NCBI GenBank assembly: GCA_947174965.1
Contig: CAMWKY010000148.1
Coordinates: forward strand, 1 to 5,828
DNA: 5,828 nucleotides
Reading direction: 5' to 3'
Source of the DNA: an uncultured Ruminococcus sp.
GTDB lineage: Bacteria > Bacillota > Clostridia > Oscillospirales > Ruminococcaceae
Shown one piece after another: positions 5,136-5,828 of the stretch. A program made the position numbers and the translations under genes. The notes below the pieces were generated by a model. That model saw only the letters and a list, made by a program, of their open reading frames with translations. It was not told the origin of the DNA and ran no database searches. Numbering within the stretch: the first letter of the stretch is position 1; each line of letters opens with the position of its first letter.

Positions 5136-5674
5136 AAGCCGTTATTTTTGCAGGCGGTGAAGCTGTTGAATCAAGCCGTATCGCCCACGCCTGCGGAATT
5201 GATGTCGGCAGTATTCCGATGATGATAGACTTGCTTAATGAGCGTTACGACGATTGCGGAAGCGGTATCTGCATAAAAAATCTTGATGGCTGTTATCAGA
5301 TGTGTACAAGAGAAAAATTTGCTCCGCAGATTCGTGAAGCACTTGAAACAAAGAAAAATATACCTCTTTCAAATGCAGCTTTGGAAGTTCTTACAATTAT
5401 AGCGTATAATCAGCCCATTTCAAAGGGATTTGTAGAAAATGTGCGTGGGATTGACAGTTCTTCTGTTATAAATAATCTTGTTGAAAAGGCACTTATTGAG
5501 GAATCCGGCAGACTTGATGTTCCCGGAAAGCCTGTTATTTACCGTACAACCGCAAATTTTCTACGTTGTTTCGGATTGACTTCAATTTCAGAACTTCCAC
5601 CGCTTGCGGACTATCAGCCCTCCCGACAACTTGAATTTGAGCTTGATAATGCTGATACAGATGAAAATGCTTAA
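5105..5674 (+). CDS. scpB: Segregation and condensation protein B
   Basis: A 189-residue protein that dimerises and binds the middle of ScpA in the SMC-ScpAB condensin complex. Two winged-helix domains can be traced: the first over about 5-75, starting KLGAIEAVIFAGGEAV, and the second over about 93-165. The second carries the family signatures LSNAALEVLTIIAYNQPIS, VRGIDSSSVINNL and GRLDVPGKPVIYRTT, ending FLRCFGLTSISELPPL. A short acidic tail follows. Length is typical. The start is TTG; family alignment expects the protein to begin only a few residues before KLGAIEA, which matches. It overlaps the end of scpA by 31 bases, so the two subunits are probably made in coupled fashion. Confidence 0.96.
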   Translation: MEIKEKLGAIEAVIFAGGEAVESSRIAHACGIDVGSIPMMIDLLNERYDDCGSGICIKNLDGCYQMCTREKFAPQIREALETKKNIPLSNAALEVLTIIAYNQPISKGFVENVRGIDSSSVINNLVEKALIEESGRLDVPGKPVIYRTTANFLRCFGLTSISELPPLADYQPSRQLEFELDNADTDENA

Positions 5675-5689
5675 AAGTGAGGAAACGAA

Positions 5690-5828
5690 ATGATAATTTT
5701 AAAGATACTGCTTTGGCTGATTCTTGCGATTATAGGAGTTATTCTGTTGGTTCTTGTTATACCCGCAAGTGCAGAAGTAAGCTATATTGATAAAAAATTC
5801 ACTTATAAAATAAGCTATGGATTTATGA
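5690..5828 (+). CDS. N-terminal fragment of a membrane-anchored protein, possibly DUF2953/YtfI family
   Basis: An ATG at 5690 opens a frame with no stop up to the window edge: 46 codons plus one base. GTGAGG (5677-5682) lies 7 nt before it, and the gap from the scpB stop is 15 nt, so it is the fourth gene of the operon. Residues 3-24 form one hydrophobic helix (ILKILLWLILAIIG and on), followed by PASAEVSYIDKKF and TYKISYGF. This is a signal-anchor followed by beta-like sequence. The helix, the Y-x-I-S-Y-G segment and the position after scpB fit DUF2953 (YtfI-like) proteins, which often follow scpAB in clostridia and are linked to sporulation. The visible part is too short to be sure. Confidence 0.6.
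   Translation, partial: MIILKILLWLILAIIGVILLVLVIPASAEVSYIDKKFTYKISYGFM

Overview
The window looks like chromosomal DNA from an anaerobic, plant-fibre-degrading Firmicute of the Ruminococcus/Oscillospiraceae type. Three things point there: a secreted multidomain enzyme with Thr-rich linkers and an internal type I dockerin (a cellulosome attachment module), a four-cysteine (C+) clostridial-type ribosomal protein L28, and the clostridial gene order site-2-protease homologue - scpA - scpB - DUF2953-like. The DNA is AT-rich, with strong A/T runs in the intergenic regions. I cannot name the species from sequence alone.

Layout. (1) 1-3215, plus strand: a putative promoter and leader, then one large gene for a 1048-residue extracellular pectin-side-chain deacetylase. 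Its order is signal peptide, galactose-binding-like domain, CE12 esterase, CBM13 (ricin-B-like), Thr linker, dockerin, Thr linker, CBM35, second CE12 esterase. (2) 3216-3317: a convergent intergenic region with two back-to-back hairpin terminators. (3) 3318-3503, minus strand: rpmB (L28), with a near-consensus promoter and a 26-bp dyad in its leader. (4) 3504-3718: a divergent intergenic region with one consensus-like promoter in each direction and a shared 13-nt direct repeat. (5) 3719-5828, plus strand: a tightly packed operon. It holds a site-2-protease-like membrane protein whose HExxH motif is gone, scpA, scpB (TTG start, overlapping scpA) and the first 46 codons of a membrane-anchored protein that resembles the DUF2953/YtfI family and runs off the window.

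The halves of the window are functionally unrelated: a secreted polysaccharide esterase on the left, ribosome and chromosome-segregation housekeeping genes on the right. ScpA and ScpB bridge and load SMC condensin. The polytopic membrane protein ahead of them is co-transcribed, but its link to SMC is unknown.

Most of the window is ordinary. The observation I consider most worth following is the apparently non-catalytic site-2 protease (HExxH replaced by TNSVK, PLDG aspartate kept) translated immediately ahead of scpA. Next are the double-CE12 architecture with a central dockerin and the dyad in the rpmB leader. I found no mobile element, CRISPR array, tRNA, rRNA or recognisable riboswitch.
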